In this document: positions 33,178 through 40,484 of the stretch, piece after piece
Layout: every line of letters starts with the position of its first letter
Numbering within the stretch: position 1 is the stretch's first letter
IMG/VR virus record: IMGVR_UViG_3300031576_000073
Coordinates: 1 to 49,197 of that record
Reading direction: 5' to 3' (one strand)
DNA length: 49,197 nucleotides
Origin: a virus
Program-made: the position numbers and the translations under genes
Notes under the pieces: generated by a model
What the model saw: the letters and a program-made list of their open reading frames with translations, nothing else
Told to the model about the DNA's origin: nothing
Databases searched by the model: none

Positions 33178-34554
33178 TCAACTATTTTCTTTTGCTATAG
33201 CGCCAATTTCCTCGTCCACATCAATATTGTCTGACAATAAACCTCTTCGTTTGACTTCTCTTAAGAGCGTTTTTTGACTAAGGTCTTTTTCTTTCCTCAA
33301 ACCAGTTAATATTTCAAGATCAGTAGTAGATTTAATTGACAAACTAAAATCATTAAAAATATCCACATTAAAACTCTTAGGTAGCTCGGTTCTTATCCAT
33401 TTAGCTGCATATTCAAAAGCAAATCTTAAACCACTTTCTATAGATCGAATCCATTCTTGTATATCACTATCTGATTTAGCTTCGTCTATAGACTTTGCTG
33501 TAGCTGTAGCATCACCACTTTTTTCTACTAAAGGTTGAAGCCCTAGTCGTTCCATTCTATCCTCTAAGTCTAATAAATCTTGTCTTCCAGATTCTATAGC
33601 TTTTCCTGTATGTTCAACATAACCTAATTTAGCTTCTGGATTTTGACAAGTAGTTACACGATTAGGCGATATAATTACTTGTCTAGCTTCATCTTCGCTA
33701 AAACCTGAACCAAATAAAATGCCTATACGACTAAACCGTAAAGCATTTCTCTGGTCTGACTGACTCTGCCAATGAGCAAGATTAAGCCAAGCTAAAGATT
33801 CCATACAAGGATCAGCCGTCAAATACCCTGTTCTATTTAAATATACAGTCACTAATGGAACCTCGCCAAAAGTATGATCTCCACTGTCTATCAAAACATA
33901 AGCTTTATCTCGTTCTTCCCATAACTCCCATCCATTAGTAGTAATAACCCTTACATAATTTACTTCTTTTTCACCATATTTACCTTCTGACTGTACTTTA
34001 CTTTCTTTAATCCGTATCTCTTCCAGTCTAATATCACTGCCCCCATAATCCACAGTTTTCCACCCTATTAACCTAGGAGGAGCAATATGTATAAATAAAG
34101 GTCTAGCATCTAATTTATTCTCGTCTTCCTTAGTTAATATATTACTACTAAGAGAAGGGTAATCTATCAAAATATGAGTAAGACCATAATCAATAGCAGA
34201 ACCAAATAACTCTTTACCAAACTGAGTTAAATTCTGTTTGGTTTTATTTACATCTGCTATAATCTTCTTTAACTGCCCAGGTAAGTTATTTTCATCAGTT
34301 ACTATAATAGACCTACTAAATGGTTTAGAGGATAGTTTTCTTTTTGTGGCTTTATATGCATCATATAATACACTTCTACCAAGCCTAATTTCGTATTGAA
34401 TTTCTTCTTCTCTTGGTTCTTTAGGCAACCATTTTTTAGCTGCTGACCTCATACTTAATGTCCCACCAAGAAGATCATGTATAAGATCCCACTTAGGATA
34501 CATATCTCTCCAGGCTAAACCTGGTGTACTGACATTATCATCATTATGAAGCAT
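33178..34554 (-). CDS. Portal protein, DUF4055
   Basis: The 458-residue protein matches the DUF4055 portal family. Examples are LHNDDNVSTPGLAWRDMYPK at the start, GSAIDYGLTHILIDYP, RPLFIHIAPPRLIGWKTVDY and the stem-like PLVTVYLNRTGYLTADPCME. It forms the dodecameric DNA gate of the head. It precedes the scaffold and coat genes in transcription order. Confidence 0.93.
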   Translation of the reverse strand: MLHNDDNVSTPGLAWRDMYPKWDLIHDLLGGTLSMRSAAKKWLPKEPREEEIQYEIRLGRSVLYDAYKATKRKLSSKPFSRSIIVTDENNLPGQLKKIIADVNKTKQNLTQFGKELFGSAIDYGLTHILIDYPSLSSNILTKEDENKLDARPLFIHIAPPRLIGWKTVDYGGSDIRLEEIRIKESKVQSEGKYGEKEVNYVRVITTNGWELWEERDKAYVLIDSGDHTFGEVPLVTVYLNRTGYLTADPCMESLAWLNLAHWQSQSDQRNALRFSRIGILFGSGFSEDEARQVIISPNRVTTCQNPEAKLGYVEHTGKAIESGRQDLLDLEDRMERLGLQPLVEKSGDATATAKSIDEAKSDSDIQEWIRSIESGLRFAFEYAAKWIRTELPKSFNVDIFNDFSLSIKSTTDLEILTGLRKEKDLSQKTLLREVKRRGLLSDNIDVDEEIGAIAKENS

Positions 34555-34881
34555 TTATGGTGATCCAACTAATAAAGTACCAGCACCAATCAATGTTTGA
34601 CCATTGCTAGTAGTTATTTTTGCTGTTAGCTTATAAACTTTGTCTGCAATTCCAGCAACACAATTAACAGTTAGTTGTAAAACTAAACCAGTAAACGAAG
34701 TAGCTGTTATAGTAACTTCTCCTGTAGGATCTACAGTAGTACTAACAACAGAGGCTATAGTTTCTCCAATAGCCACATCGTCACCAGCAAAATCTAATTC
34801 TTTTTTTACTATCTCACCTACAGCAGCAGTTAAAGCAGCCGCAGCAGTTTTTACTTCACATGCACACATGACACTTTGCAA
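34555..34881 (-). CDS. Ig-like small virion protein
   Basis: The 108-residue protein is beta-rich. Its core (DVAIGETIASVVSTTVDPTG, then EVTITATSFTGLVLQLTVNC) resembles small Ig-like phage structural proteins. It may decorate or stabilise the head. Its gene abuts the portal gene directly. No named family is certain. Confidence 0.7.
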   Translation of the reverse strand: MQSVMCACEVKTAAAALTAAVGEIVKKELDFAGDDVAIGETIASVVSTTVDPTGEVTITATSFTGLVLQLTVNCVAGIADKVYKLTAKITTSNGQTLIGAGTLLVGSP

Positions 34882-35188
34882 TCTCTTTAGTCAAAACTAA
34901 TAATCTATCTTGCATTCGTTTAGCTTCAGACAATAAGTAATCTTTTTTCTTTGTGTTTGTGCTATTAGCAAGACTAGATAGTGTCTCAAAACTAGCTAAT
35001 GTCTCAAACCTATCTGCATCATAACTTACAGCTATACTTTCCTCTGTCAAATCGCGCCATTCTCGAATATTACGCATCATATATGACGAAGGAACAGTGT
35101 CTAGTTTTAACTGCCTATATCTTTGGTCAAGTCTGTAAATATCTATTACATACTCTTCTTTACGTCGCTCTAAATCCTCACATATCAT
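34856..35188 (-). CDS. Helical protein upstream of the portal cluster
   Basis: The 110-residue protein is charged and helical (ICEDLERRKEEYVIDIYRLD, later AKRMQDRLLVLTKEIAKCHV). It overlaps the next gene by 26 bases. A 14-bp repeat lies directly before its start, and no clear ribosome site is seen. Function unknown; a minor structural or assembly role fits its place. Confidence 0.65.
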   Translation of the reverse strand: MICEDLERRKEEYVIDIYRLDQRYRQLKLDTVPSSYMMRNIREWRDLTEESIAVSYDADRFETLASFETLSSLANSTNTKKKDYLLSEAKRMQDRLLVLTKEIAKCHVCM

Positions 35189-35243
35189 TAAAGGTATTTT
35201 ATTAAAGGTATTTTATTAAAGGTATTTCATTAAAAGTATTTCA
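35188..35243. repeat. 14-bp tandem repeat, four copies
   Basis: Four head-to-tail copies of TTAAAGGTATTTTA (the last two with small changes) fill the gap between two leftward genes. They are AT-rich and could be slippage products. They displace the usual ribosome-site position of the gene that starts at 35188. Confidence 0.9.
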
Positions 35244-35246
35244 TTA

Positions 35247-35660
35247 TCATTCACCAATAACTAAATCTAATTCATCAATAAGAATTTTAGCAGTATCAGC
35301 ATTAAGTACAGCCCTAGGCGTAGTAATAGGGGCAAAACCTAAGAATACTCCTAACGTAAGAGCATCATATAAAACCATGTGAGTAAAGTTTACTCCTGCT
35401 GACCAATCCGCTATTGCTGTAGGAAATGTTTTTTCAGTATTATTTGCTACAGCACTATTAACAGCAGCACTCCATTGTGCAGCCGTAATCTGCTGTCTAG
35501 CATACGCTCCAGTATTTGGTTCCGTAACGTTTGTCCCTGTAGTTGTAGGAGTAGTAGTGCTAAAACCAACCCAAGTTGCATTTAGTGTTCTAGCTGCCCA
35601 TGTAGTCTTGGTTGTAAAATGATCTAAAATAGAATTGTTAATAGTCCTAGCGAATGGCAT
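35247..35660 (-). CDS. Minor virion protein, Gp80-like pattern
   Basis: The 137-residue protein has the layout of a common phage structural family: TWVGFSTTTPTTTGTNVTEP near residue 30, GAYARQQITAAQWSAAV, then FPTAIADWSAGVNFTHMVLY. Members are beta-sandwich proteins attached to the virion. It overlaps the start of the previous gene by one base. Confidence 0.75.
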   Translation of the reverse strand: MPFARTINNSILDHFTTKTTWAARTLNATWVGFSTTTPTTTGTNVTEPNTGAYARQQITAAQWSAAVNSAVANNTEKTFPTAIADWSAGVNFTHMVLYDALTLGVFLGFAPITTPRAVLNADTAKILIDELDLVIGE

Positions 35661-35941
35661 TATTTAGCATCTCCCATAGCTAAGTTTTCTTTTAAGTTCT
35701 TTTGTATCATAATAGTAACTATAATAGCAGCATTTACATGTTTAACTTGTCCACATCCTGAGCAAATAAAGGAGTGCTCTTTACAATCATTTGATAATTT
35801 ATCTATATAATCTGTAAAGTTTTTGCCACATCCAGGAGTAGTACAATACCATTTACCTTTCCTTTCACCTCGTTTAGTAAGAGTTTTAAAATCTTTAACA
35901 GTCTCAATATCTTTGAGACCTATAATAGCAGGTAAATTCAT
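35660..35941 (-). CDS. Zinc-binding small protein
   Basis: The 93-residue protein has cysteine pairs WYCTTPGCG near residue 33 and FICSGCGQ near residue 60, plus nearby histidines, giving a likely single zinc site. The rest is basic at the N terminus and helical at the C terminus. It lies among minor virion genes. No family was recognised. Confidence 0.7.
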   Translation of the reverse strand: MNLPAIIGLKDIETVKDFKTLTKRGERKGKWYCTTPGCGKNFTDYIDKLSNDCKEHSFICSGCGQVKHVNAAIIVTIMIQKNLKENLAMGDAK

Positions 35942-35961
35942 AAGTATTCATAATTACAATA

Positions 35962-36441
35962 TTATGTACTAGCATAACCAATGCCTGTAGCCGCAAATTG
36001 TACAGTTAGATCATTCCCACCAGGATTAACATTAGCAAATCCTAAGTTGATAAGCACTGGCGAAGAAACATCATTAGTAATCTCTTTTACTAATGTTGCT
36101 TGACCTAAAAGATTAGTAGCAGAAGTTATAGCTGTCCAAGTTAAATCGTTTGCATCAAACTGTACGTTAACACCAGAAATAGCTACAGTAGTAGCTACTA
36201 ATACTTTTCTTCCGGCTCCTCCAAAGCCACCTGTGTAGCCTGTAATACCGCCTTCACCGTCAGCTAGGTCATCTGTTCCAGCATCATCTACCTTTTCATC
36301 GGTAGTTTTAGCAGGCACATGAAGAACATTTGACAAGGCCATTTTCATAGTTGTAGTATCTGAGTCAAAATCTAATGCATAGTTTATTCTATCTAATGTA
36401 TTTTTAACATTCTTAGTATACCAAAAACTTCCAACTGGCAT
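35962..36441 (-). CDS. Minor virion protein
   Basis: The 159-residue, beta-rich protein has MPVGSFWYTKNVKNTLDRIN at the start and a glycine-rich middle (GITGYTGGFGGAGRKVLVAT) followed by VQFDANDLTWTAI. The pattern recalls Gp80-like structural proteins, like the gene at 35247. It is probably attached to the head or a fibre. Confidence 0.7.
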   Translation of the reverse strand: MPVGSFWYTKNVKNTLDRINYALDFDSDTTTMKMALSNVLHVPAKTTDEKVDDAGTDDLADGEGGITGYTGGFGGAGRKVLVATTVAISGVNVQFDANDLTWTAITSATNLLGQATLVKEITNDVSSPVLINLGFANVNPGGNDLTVQFAATGIGYAST

Positions 36442-36477
36442 ATAAATCTCCTATATATAGTAATATATAGTGTATAG

Positions 36478-37269
36478 TTAATTAAGCTTCCAAGTTTTTC
36501 CACCTTCTGGAATATCCCAAGTTATACCACTTTCTGGAATGTCCCATTTTATACCTGAAGACGGAATTTTCCAACGCTCAACTCCTATTATTGTAGTCAA
36601 AATTGTGGGATTGTCCACTAAAAATTGCAAAATTGCTGAGGCTGGAAGAGCAATAACACTAGGGCCTATAATATTAGGATCAGTAGATAAGAACTGAGAT
36701 AGAGCACTAGCTGGTGCTACTTTTATAAGTATCGTAGAATTGTCACTAAGAAATGAAATTATTCCACTACCAGGTGTAACATCTATCTTAGCTATAGGAT
36801 CGTTTACTAAATAAGAAAGTATAGCTGATGTAGGTAATGTTATAAGACGTATTGTAGGATCAGTGGCTAAATAAGAAAGTATAGCACTACCAGGAGTTAC
36901 TATTGTAATTCCTCCTACTATTGTAGTAGGATTGTCTACTAAATAAGAAAGTATAGCACTAGATTGTACAACTGTAACTTTTACAGTCGGATTGTCTACT
37001 AAATAAGATATTATAGCAGAAGCTATATCAGCTTTTATGTTAACTGTAGGAGTATCTACAGTAAAAGTAGTTATAGCACTTCCTGGAAGTACCCTTACAT
37101 TGATTACAGAAGTATCTATAGTAAATGCAGCTATAGCACTGACCGGAAGAGTTATTATGCTAAATATAAATGCATCTACGGTAAAAGCTACTATAGCACT
37201 AGCAGGTGTTACTGTAGTAACACCTCCTGCTGGGGGTTTAAATAATATTTGTCGTCGAATAGAAAGCAT
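36478..37269 (-). CDS. Repeat-built virion protein
   Basis: The 263-residue protein is made almost entirely of about eleven degenerate repeats of some 20 residues. The pattern is (L/T)P(A/G/T)SAI(L/I)SYLVDNPT, seen for example as SAILSYLVNDP and SAILQFLVDNP. The C terminus switches to a 10-residue repeat around WDIPESGITW, with four copies. Alternating hydrophobic residues suggest stacked beta-strands, as in a fibre or solenoid. The DNA is repeated with a period of about 60 bases. No enzyme motif is present. Confidence 0.8.
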   Translation of the reverse strand: MLSIRRQILFKPPAGGVTTVTPASAIVAFTVDAFIFSIITLPVSAIAAFTIDTSVINVRVLPGSAITTFTVDTPTVNIKADIASAIISYLVDNPTVKVTVVQSSAILSYLVDNPTTIVGGITIVTPGSAILSYLATDPTIRLITLPTSAILSYLVNDPIAKIDVTPGSGIISFLSDNSTILIKVAPASALSQFLSTDPNIIGPSVIALPASAILQFLVDNPTILTTIIGVERWKIPSSGIKWDIPESGITWDIPEGGKTWKLN

Positions 37270-37275
37270 AATTTA

Positions 37276-37602
37276 TTATGGACTAAGTATTTTCCATTCA
37301 AACGTTCGACCTGTACCAAGAGTCTGTTTAAGTGTATAACGAGTACTTATATCACTCATAAGTGGATCACTACTTGCGATTATCTCTCCTTGAGCATTTG
37401 CATAAGTAACAACAGAATATAAGCGCTCTGTACTCGCAGACAATACCTTATAATAAGTACGAACTTCTACTGTATCGCCATTAACTAAATTAAAGTTATT
37501 TAAAAATAACTGTAGTGTTTTATTAACTGTTAAAGTAGTAAGATCCGTTTCAGTATTTATTACAAGCGTAGCTGTAGTTCCGCTTGCTTCCAGCGTAGGC
37601 AT
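37276..37602 (-). CDS. Minor virion protein, beta-rich
   Basis: The 108-residue protein reads as a single beta-sandwich (TTATLVINTETDLTTLTVNK, later FEWKILSP). It has a tryptophan-containing C-terminal strand, as in small phage decoration or fibre-adaptor proteins. It lies between the repeat protein and a larger duplicated beta protein. Function unknown. Confidence 0.7.
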   Translation of the reverse strand: MPTLEASGTTATLVINTETDLTTLTVNKTLQLFLNNFNLVNGDTVEVRTYYKVLSASTERLYSVVTYANAQGEIIASSDPLMSDISTRYTLKQTLGTGRTFEWKILSP

Positions 37603-37615
37603 TTATTTTATACTC

Positions 37616-38455
37616 CTAATAGATTCCATATAATATAATATCAAATAACCTAGCTGTGGCGCTTGTTGTACTTGATCTAGCTCTAGCGGCAAGCCGTGTT
37701 GCTGTAGGAACAGAGAACGGTAAAGGTCCTATAACATGTGGATTTAAATAATCTACAGTAACTTCAGTTCTAAAATAAAGATCAGATAAAACTAATTCTG
37801 TTGTACCTATGCCAATATCTAAAAGAAAATCAGCAGCTACTCTAGCAACTTGTTGGGGTCCAACATATGCACTAAGTTGTCTAATGGGATTTGTAGATGA
37901 AGCAATTATTTCGAACCATGCCCCTTCTGTATGTGCTGTAGCTCCTGGATCTATACTTGTACCACCAGAATCTGCCGTATTATGCCCATAAGTTGTTACA
38001 CCATTAAATGCACCACTACCAAAAAAGCTACCTTGCAGTAAAATAACTTGACATTTTGGATTTGAACCACCTGTAGTAGCTCTAGCATTTGCAGAAATTC
38101 GTGATCCGGATTTTATTCTAATAGGAAAATAATAAGTACTAGTTCCTTCTGCGGACTGTCTATACCATCCTAATGATTCTAAGATAACCACTTCTGAAGA
38201 AGCAGCACCTATAGCAATATTTAATAATCCATCTATGTCAGCACCACCATCTCTATGAATATTAACTACAATCCCAGTAGCGTCAAAAGCTGTAGAAGCT
38301 ATAATTTGAGTATAAGTACCATTTAAAGCGTTTGCAGTAGCACCACCAGTTATTATTACTGGAGCACTAGTTGCTAAATCAACTCCAGCAGCTTCAAATC
38401 TAGAAGCAATTTGTAATAAAGTAGGAAAATTAGGCATAGAACCTAAAATCTCCAA
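37616..38455 (-). CDS. Virion protein with duplicated beta domain
   Basis: The 279-residue protein seems to contain two related beta domains. FPIRIKSGSRISANARATTG ending in VILLQGSFFG near residue 140 resembles GPLPFSVPTATRLAARARSS ending in DIILYGIY at the C terminus. Each is preceded by a stretch of alternating hydrophobic residues. It is probably a head fibre or minor tail protein. No named family was recognised. Confidence 0.7.
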   Translation of the reverse strand: MEILGSMPNFPTLLQIASRFEAAGVDLATSAPVIITGGATANALNGTYTQIIASTAFDATGIVVNIHRDGGADIDGLLNIAIGAASSEVVILESLGWYRQSAEGTSTYYFPIRIKSGSRISANARATTGGSNPKCQVILLQGSFFGSGAFNGVTTYGHNTADSGGTSIDPGATAHTEGAWFEIIASSTNPIRQLSAYVGPQQVARVAADFLLDIGIGTTELVLSDLYFRTEVTVDYLNPHVIGPLPFSVPTATRLAARARSSTTSATARLFDIILYGIY

Positions 38456-38744
38456 AATGTTTACTAATAACGTCTCTTAGTCTTTGGCGCTGAATGGAAG
38501 TTAAGGTTGCAAGAAAAACAGATATATCCGGATCATCTATAATGTCTTGTATCCTATCTTTAATAATAGGTAAAGGGCGAGCTATAAGAGTTTTCGTAGC
38601 AGCATTCCACATTACATCCGTGTCCGGTTGTTTCGTTATAAGGATAGCTTCTAGAGAATTATCTATAAGAGCTGGAGGAGAATCCTGTTGAGTATAGCTT
38701 TTAGCTATCCCTGTAACTTTTTCTACTATTGCATACCAAGACAT
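38430..38744 (-). CDS. Hypothetical protein, minor virion cluster
   Basis: The ATG at 38744 (MSWYAIVEKVTG) is preferred to one at 38807, which would add a run of residues encoded by short repeats. The product is 104 residues. It has a beta-strand start, an ALIDNSLEAILITKQPD segment and a helical end (DPDISVFLATLTSIQRQRLR). It overlaps the next gene by 26 bases. It could be an attachment or assembly protein. Confidence 0.65.
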   Translation of the reverse strand: MSWYAIVEKVTGIAKSYTQQDSPPALIDNSLEAILITKQPDTDVMWNAATKTLIARPLPIIKDRIQDIIDDPDISVFLATLTSIQRQRLRDVISKHFGDFRFYA

Positions 38745-38810
38745 ATTAGACCTATTAGACCTATGGTATAAATAAAGTAAATAGTAGGGGTGCCGAACGG
38801 TCTCCAAAAA

Positions 38811-38865
38811 CCGAGTGTATAGGGCGTTGAATAACTACAACAAATAGTTAACACTATACACTCGG
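38811..38865 (-). other. Nested hairpin, 12-bp outer stem
   Basis: CCGAGTGTATAG at 38811-38822 pairs perfectly with CTATACACTCGG at 38854-38865. Inside the loop TAACTA pairs with TAGTTA around CAACAAA. No T-run follows. It lies between two leftward genes and could be a structured leader or RNA processing site. Confidence 0.8.
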
Positions 38866-38903
38866 CGTTATACATGTTTTGGTGCTCTTGTAAAACTTAT
38901 AGT

Positions 38904-39287
38904 TTAAACATCATAACTTCCTTGAGATTCATTTATAACTCGAAGAGTAAGTAACTTACTAACAGTTTCTTTATTATTATGTTTCAGACATAAAGACCAT
39001 ACACCATATATCGGTAATACTTCTGCAAAATGTAATGTAGGTTCATTGCATATAGCGCAAGTTGGTGCCAATTTTGCTTGTGCAGATACATCTGCACGTA
39101 CACCAAAAACTAAACTATTATTTAAAAGATATTCTTTATAGCATTGTTTGGCTTCTTCTGCTGTTTCATGTAAACAGTTATTTCTATAGCAATAACCAAT
39201 AGCATAAGTACTATGCAACTTATCATTAAAGCATGTATAACGCCATTTATTACTACCTTCTATTTGCCTAGCAGATAAGAAATTCAT
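38904..39287 (-). CDS. Cysteine-rich protein, likely zinc-binding
   Basis: The 127-residue protein has many paired cysteines (YTCF, GYCYRNNCLHE, AKQCYKEYL, PTCAICNEP). The last pair, with a following WSLCLKHN, looks like a zinc finger. The GYC...CLHETAEEAKQC segment resembles small treble-clef motifs. It is flanked on both sides by nested hairpins. The gene lies between the lysis-like cluster and the minor virion genes. Function unknown. Confidence 0.7.
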   Translation of the reverse strand: MNFLSARQIEGSNKWRYTCFNDKLHSTYAIGYCYRNNCLHETAEEAKQCYKEYLLNNSLVFGVRADVSAQAKLAPTCAICNEPTLHFAEVLPIYGVWSLCLKHNNKETVSKLLTLRVINESQGSYDV

Positions 39288-39289
39288 AA

Positions 39290-39357
39290 AAAGGATGCCA
39301 AGTAGTCGTCTCTAATAATGAGACCATAAAAGGCATAATAAAAACCTGGCATCCTTT
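39290..39357 (-). other. Nested hairpin touching a start codon
   Basis: AAAGGATGCCA at 39290-39300 pairs perfectly with TGGCATCCTTT at 39347-39357. An inner hairpin, GTCTC-TAATAAT-GAGAC, lies inside. On the minus strand the outer stem ends in CCTTTTT directly before the ATG at 39287. No clear ribosome site is free, so the structure may control translation of the cysteine-rich protein or act as a partial terminator. Confidence 0.8.
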
Positions 39358-39395
39358 CGAGGTGGTAATCTCTAATTGGGCTTAAGGTTTAAGGC

Positions 39396-39749
39396 TTAAG
39401 GTTTAAGTTCATTGCGTTCAATGAGCTGGAGGAGTTTTCGATCGAATTCTTCTCTTGGGAGAAGGTGCTTGGTCTCTGCTTGGATGGTGTTATTAAGAGC
39501 TGAACGAATTCTGCCGTCGCGAAACCCATCAGGACCGAAAGAAGTGCGAGACTCAGTACCATCTTCAAGCACTTTAATGCGGCTTGAGTTGATAGAGGCG
39601 CGTTCTTCCAGAAGCATAATCCGTTCCGATATTTGATAGTATCCTCCGGCAACAACCAAGGCGGCGGAAACAATGGGGGCGATCCATCGAATGGAAGAAT
39701 GGATAATGCTCGCGATTTTAGCATCCTTCTCTTGATCTTTTTGACCCAC
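39396..39749 (-). CDS. Membrane coiled-coil protein, spanin/holin-like
   Basis: The 117-residue protein has a charged start (MGQKDQEKDAK), one transmembrane segment (IRWIAPIVSAALVVAGGYYQ, about residues 20-39), then a coiled coil (ISERIMLLEERASINSSRIK). This is the topology of inner-membrane spanins and of some holin accessory proteins. A second frame on the same strand (39389-39757) is open, but its product looks unnatural. The lysis role is inferred from topology and from the nearby lipoprotein. Confidence 0.65.
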   Translation of the reverse strand: MGQKDQEKDAKIASIIHSSIRWIAPIVSAALVVAGGYYQISERIMLLEERASINSSRIKVLEDGTESRTSFGPDGFRDGRIRSALNNTIQAETKHLLPREEFDRKLLQLIERNELKP

Positions 39750-39758
39750 ATTAGCATT

Positions 39759-40040
39759 TCACTCCTTCAGAGAGGGTACTACCTCAGCACTTATAAATGG
39801 CTTTATAAATGGCGGAAATGTCGGCGATTCCACCTGTAATAGTTGTGGTTGTAGCTTTTGAGCAAACGTAAGTTGGTGTAACCAGAGCTTCCCTGTGAAT
39901 AATACTCGTAATCGTTCTTTCCAAGTTAAATACCAGCAACTAATTACCCGATTGCCATCTGTATATGCCGGAAGAGGAAGATATTCCGGCTGATCTTTTG
40001 CAAAAACAGTATTAACCTCCTTGAACTGAATTGGTTCCAT
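39759..40040 (-). CDS. Conserved phage protein FAKDQPEYLPLPA family
   Basis: The 93-residue protein belongs to a widespread small phage family of unknown function. It is recognised by FAKDQPEYLPLPAYTDGNRV, VISCWYLTWKERLRVLFTGK and LWLHQLTFAQKLQPQLL. No enzyme motif is visible. It often lies near lysis or packaging genes, and does so here. Confidence 0.88.
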   Translation of the reverse strand: MEPIQFKEVNTVFAKDQPEYLPLPAYTDGNRVISCWYLTWKERLRVLFTGKLWLHQLTFAQKLQPQLLQVESPTFPPFIKPFISAEVVPSLKE

Positions 40041-40100
40041 AGTATTATAGCGCAGTTATCCTTTCAGGCGATACAGTGCACACTACTTGAGCACAGTGTC

Positions 40101-40358
40101 CTACACCTTTTTCTTTGTTGTCTGGTAATCTGAATACATACGGGCGGCGGATTTACCTGCTGTGAGAAGCAAAGCTAAAGCTCCTGCCCAAAGCCCACCA
40201 GTTTCCATACTCGTAAGCCCTGTAGAAACCGCTTCTCCGACAGCAGTGACTAGAGGAGCTTGTCCATTATCGCCCTGCAAGGCCCAGGACAAAAAACCAC
40301 AGCCAGAACATGTCAATGTCAGTGCTAAAAGTGCTAAACTAAAAGAAATCTTTGTCAT
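40101..40358 (-). CDS. Small lipoprotein-like membrane protein
   Basis: The 85-residue protein has a basic start and a hydrophobic signal segment (MTKISFSLALLALTLTCSGC), with cysteines placed like a lipobox. A second hydrophobic stretch follows near residues 52-70 (GGLWAGALALLLTAGKSA), and the tail is basic. It could be a lipoprotein of the lysis system or a small holin-like protein. It is downstream of the terminase genes in the leftward operon. Confidence 0.6.
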   Translation of the reverse strand: MTKISFSLALLALTLTCSGCGFLSWALQGDNGQAPLVTAVGEAVSTGLTSMETGGLWAGALALLLTAGKSAARMYSDYQTTKKKV

Positions 40359-40462
40359 AGAAAACTTTCTTCTCTGTATAATATATATATATAATATATA
40401 ATATATAGATAGTAATAGTGTTATGGATTTTTTAAGATATGGCGCTTATGCATATGCCTGAT

Positions 40463-40484
40463 TTCTCAGGCGTATGCCTGAGAA
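40463..40484 (-). terminator. Hairpin overlapping the terminase stop
   Basis: TTCTCAGGC (40463-40471) pairs perfectly with GCCTGAGAA (40476-40484). The stem includes the last codons and the TGA stop of the large terminase gene. A third copy of the arm (GCATATGCCTGA, 40450-40461) allows an alternative stem. No strong T-run follows. It may slow transcription or protect the mRNA end. Confidence 0.6.

Noticed and set aside
39389-39757. Overlapping 122-residue frame on the same strand as the membrane coiled-coil gene
   Set aside because: The product has an unnatural Pro/Ser mix, while the 39396-39749 frame has a clean transmembrane-plus-coiled-coil layout.
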